NCBI GenBank assembly: GCA_963785035.1 | Contig: CAWATG010000015.1 | Location: 124,001-188,000, forward strand | Length of the DNA: 64,000 bases | Origin: CAWATG01 sp963785035 | GTDB taxonomy: Bacteria > Actinomycetota > Acidimicrobiia > IMCC26256 > CAWATG01 | Direction: 5' to 3' | Shown here: in pieces, positions 62,047 through 64,000 of the stretch | Position numbering within the stretch: position 1 is the first letter of the stretch | How the letters are laid out: each line of letters opens with the position of its first letter | Notes under the pieces: model-generated | Told to the model about the DNA's origin: nothing | Databases searched by the model: none | What the model saw: only the letters and a program-made list of their open reading frames with translations | Position numbers and translations under genes: made by a program

Positions 62047-62943
62047 ATGACGAGTGATCTCGTGCTGCGCGGCGTTTACGTACCGCTCATCACTCCCTTC
62101 GCGCATGATGGTTCGGTTGCGCTCGATGCGCTCGAAGGCTTGGCCCACTCCTACCTCGATGCAGGTGCGGTCGGTCTGGTGCCGCTGGGCACGACGGGGG
62201 AGTCGGCTGCACTGACATCCTCGGAGAAGCAAGCCGTGGTCGACGTATGCGATCGCGTGTGCTCGGAGCGAGGAGCGCCGATGATCGTTGGCGCCGGTAC
62301 CAACAACACGGCAACGACAGTTGCGGCAGTCGAGGCCCTTGCAGGTCTGCGCTCGGCGGTCGGAGCGCTGATCGTTGTGCCGTATTACGTGCGGCCGTCG
62401 GAGGCCGGCGTTGTCGCGCACTACAAGGCCGTGGCGAACGCCAGTCCCGTACCGATCGTCTTGTACAACATTCCGTACCGGACTGGTCGCGGCCTTGGCG
62501 CCGCATCGATTCTCGAGCTTGCGAACACGGCGAATATCGCCGGCGTCAAACAGGCGGTCGGTGGCATCGACGCGGACACGCTCGAGGTCATTGCCAAGGC
62601 GCCGGTCGGGTTCTCGGTCCTGGGTGGCGAAGACCCCTTCTTGTTCCCGACGGTCGTCCTCGGTGGAACGGGAGCGATCGCTGCTTCGGCGCACGTCTGC
62701 ACAAGGCGCTTTGTCGAGATGATCGAATGCGGTCTCGCCGGCAAGATCGACGATGGCCTCGCGCACCATCAGGCGCTGGCGCCGGTGATTCGTGCGTGCT
62801 TTGCCGAGCCGAACCCGGCCGTCTTCAAGGGCGTGCTGCACGCAATGGGCCGTATCCCTACGCCCGATCTGCGCCTGCCGCTCCTTGCCGCCGCTGAGAG
62901 CTCGATCGCCGTGGCGTTGGCCGCGATCGAGGCGGCGGGCTGA
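62047..62943 (+). CDS. dapA: 4-hydroxy-tetrahydrodipicolinate synthase family (DapA-like)
   Basis: 298 residues. Schiff-base Lys168 in AGVKQAVGG, Tyr140 in LYNIPYRTGRGL with the following Arg, and the carboxylate-binding GTTGESAALTSSEK are all present, so a true DapA (aspartate semialdehyde plus pyruvate, lysine pathway) is likely. Related pyruvate aldolases share these motifs, hence some doubt. Starts leaderless behind the inverted repeat; convergent with kgd. Confidence 0.85.
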   Translation: MTSDLVLRGVYVPLITPFAHDGSVALDALEGLAHSYLDAGAVGLVPLGTTGESAALTSSEKQAVVDVCDRVCSERGAPMIVGAGTNNTATTVAAVEALAGLRSAVGALIVVPYYVRPSEAGVVAHYKAVANASPVPIVLYNIPYRTGRGLGAASILELANTANIAGVKQAVGGIDADTLEVIAKAPVGFSVLGGEDPFLFPTVVLGGTGAIAASAHVCTRRFVEMIECGLAGKIDDGLAHHQALAPVIRACFAEPNPAVFKGVLHAMGRIPTPDLRLPLLAAAESSIAVALAAIEAAG

Positions 62944-62953
62944 CGCGTTTCAC

Positions 62954-62970
62954 GGCACGTCTGACGTGCC
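62954..62970. terminator. Hairpin between convergent dapA and kgd
   Basis: GGCACGT CTG ACGTGCC is a perfect 7-base-pair stem with a 3-base loop in the 50-base gap between two convergent genes. No T-tract follows, so it may end transcription in both directions weakly. Confidence 0.45.
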
Positions 62971-62993
62971 GGATTGTCCGCGTCGCACGTGCA

Positions 62994-64000
62994 CTAGAGG
63001 CCCGCGAACGCCGCGTCGTAGAGGGCGGCCTGCTCGCGTTCGTGGACGGCAGCGCTACCTGTTGCAGGGCTGGGGCTCCCGGGGCGCGCCGTGCCTGACA
63101 CGGTGATCGTCGACGGAACGATGTCGTGCAAGAACTCGACGGCGAAGTGGAACGCGCCCATGTTCTGCGGCTCTTCCTGTACCCACATCGCTTGTTCCAA
63201 CATGGGGTAGCGCTCGACGGTCGCAGCAAGTTCGGCCAACGGCGTCGGGTAGAGCTGTTCAACTCGCGCAATCGCTACGGGGAGATGAAGCTCGTCGCGT
63301 CGCGCGATCAGTTCATGTCCGATCTTGCCGGTGCAGAGAATCAGGCGCCGTACCGTTGCGGGATCCGCGCCGCGATCATCGAGCATGATCGGCTGGAATC
63401 CGCGATCGGTGAAGTCCGTGACGGCCGACGTCGCCGCCGGCATGCGCAGGTAACGCTTTGGTGTGAAGACCACGAGCGGCTTGCGGATCGGTTCGATGAT
63501 CTGGCGTCGGAGTACGTGGAAGTACTGCGACGCGGTACTCGGGTAGACCACGCGGATGTTGTCGTCCGCGCAGAGGGTCAGGAAGCGCTCGAGACGTGCG
63601 CTCGAGTGTTCGGGACCCTGACCTTCGAAACCGTGCGGGAGGAGCATGGTCAGGCCACTGCGTTGGCCCCACTTGTCCTCGGCGGCGACGATGAACTGGT
63701 CGATGATCGTCTGTGCGCCGTTGGCGAAATCGCCGAACTGTGCTTCCCAGCAGACGAGCGCGTCGAGATCCGCAACGGAGTAGCCATACTCGAATCCGAG
63801 CGCGGCGAACTCGCTGAGGACCGAGTCGTAGACCATGAAAGGCGCTTGTTCATTGCCGAGGTGCTCGAGAGGGGCGTATTCGGCCTCGGTGTGGAAGTCC
63901 ACCAGGGTCGAATGGCGTTGCGAGAACGTGCCGCGTCGTGTGTCCTGTCCGGCGAGTCGAACGGGTGTGCCATCGAGGAGCAGCGATCCGAATGCAAGAG
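62994..64000 (-). CDS. kgd: Multifunctional 2-oxoglutarate metabolism enzyme (KGD/SucA), C-terminal part
   Basis: About 335 codons, open to the right edge. The E1 C-terminal transketolase-like region is clear: GTFSQRHSTLVDFHT, YDSVLSEFAALGFEYGYSVA, WEAQFGDFANGAQTIIDQFI, LLPHGFEGQGPEHSSARLER, VARVEQLYP-like IARVEQLYPTPL. In actinobacteria this is the end of the fused E2o-E1o protein KGD; the fusion cannot be checked because the N-terminus is outside the window. It decarboxylates 2-oxoglutarate in the TCA cycle. Confidence 0.93.
   Translation of the reverse strand, partial: LAFGSLLLDGTPVRLAGQDTRRGTFSQRHSTLVDFHTEAEYAPLEHLGNEQAPFMVYDSVLSEFAALGFEYGYSVADLDALVCWEAQFGDFANGAQTIIDQFIVAAEDKWGQRSGLTMLLPHGFEGQGPEHSSARLERFLTLCADDNIRVVYPSTASQYFHVLRRQIIEPIRKPLVVFTPKRYLRMPAATSAVTDFTDRGFQPIMLDDRGADPATVRRLILCTGKIGHELIARRDELHLPVAIARVEQLYPTPLAELAATVERYPMLEQAMWVQEEPQNMGAFHFAVEFLHDIVPSTITVSGTARPGSPSPATGSAAVHEREQAALYDAAFAGL

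Overview
The window is GC-rich chromosomal DNA from an actinobacterium. A WhiB-family regulator, KGD-type 2-oxoglutarate metabolism, a class E sortase, DUF3107 and DUF5317 proteins, leaderless promoters and many GTG starts all point that way. The overall gene set resembles class Acidimicrobiia (Ilumatobacter-like), but that placement is inference from family resemblance only. No replication origin, CRISPR array or rRNA was seen.

Layout. 0-4.8 kb: a large NAD-specific glutamate dehydrogenase running off the left edge. 4.9-9.7 kb: nitroreductase, a small unknown protein, cysQ divergent from the sulfate-activation operon cysDNC. 9.8-13.9 kb: a three-cupredoxin multicopper oxidase, an MFS transporter whose reading frame runs through an antisense OsmC gene, and an AbrB/ParE-like toxin-antitoxin pair. 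14.0-18.7 kb: a strongly decayed region bounded by tRNA-Arg(CCT) and a degenerate partial copy of that tRNA. It holds an integrase pseudogene and the wreck of a sigma/anti-sigma/fasciclin locus. The sigma gene and the fasciclin gene are each interrupted by an internal fragment of an unrelated gene. 18.8-24.2 kb: glycosyltransferase, zinc alcohol dehydrogenase, aldo-keto reductase and two overlapping genes for exported proteins.

24.4-30.6 kb: a translationally coupled operon matching the mycobacterial igr (cholesterol side-chain) locus: thiolase, Ltp2-like aldolase, MaoC hydratase, two acyl-CoA dehydrogenases, and ChsH2 split into separate MaoC and DUF35 genes. 30.8-33.8 kb: a SipW/ER-type signal peptidase with three paralogous small exported proteins and a conserved unknown protein. 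34.1-36.7 kb: two coupled membrane HD-domain proteins, both with degenerate signature residues, preceded by a possible 29-residue peptide gene. 37-40 kb: DUF5317 protein, enoyl-CoA hydratase, sortase. 40.2-46.8 kb: a complete, tightly overlapping System I cytochrome c maturation operon ccmABCDEFGHI. 46.9-50.1 kb: cyclophilin and a sulfonate/taurine-type ABC transporter. 50.4-58.5 kb: aconitase, iron-sulfur cluster genes (Nfu, cysteine desulfurase, a SufR-like regulator, Mrp), DUF3107, a PdtaS-like histidine kinase and WhiB. 58.7-64 kb: GDPD, lipid kinase, uracil-DNA glycosylase, TauE/SafE permease, dapA-like synthase and the C-terminal part of KGD.

Two themes recur. Sulfur and iron-sulfur metabolism (cysQ, cysDNC, the sulfonate ABC transporter, TauE, cysteine desulfurase, Nfu, Mrp, aconitase, WhiB) is spread over the window. 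Separately, about ten otherwise well-conserved genes outside the decayed region carry one or two single-base frame breaks. These could be sequence errors in the assembly or real decay, and the sequence alone cannot decide.
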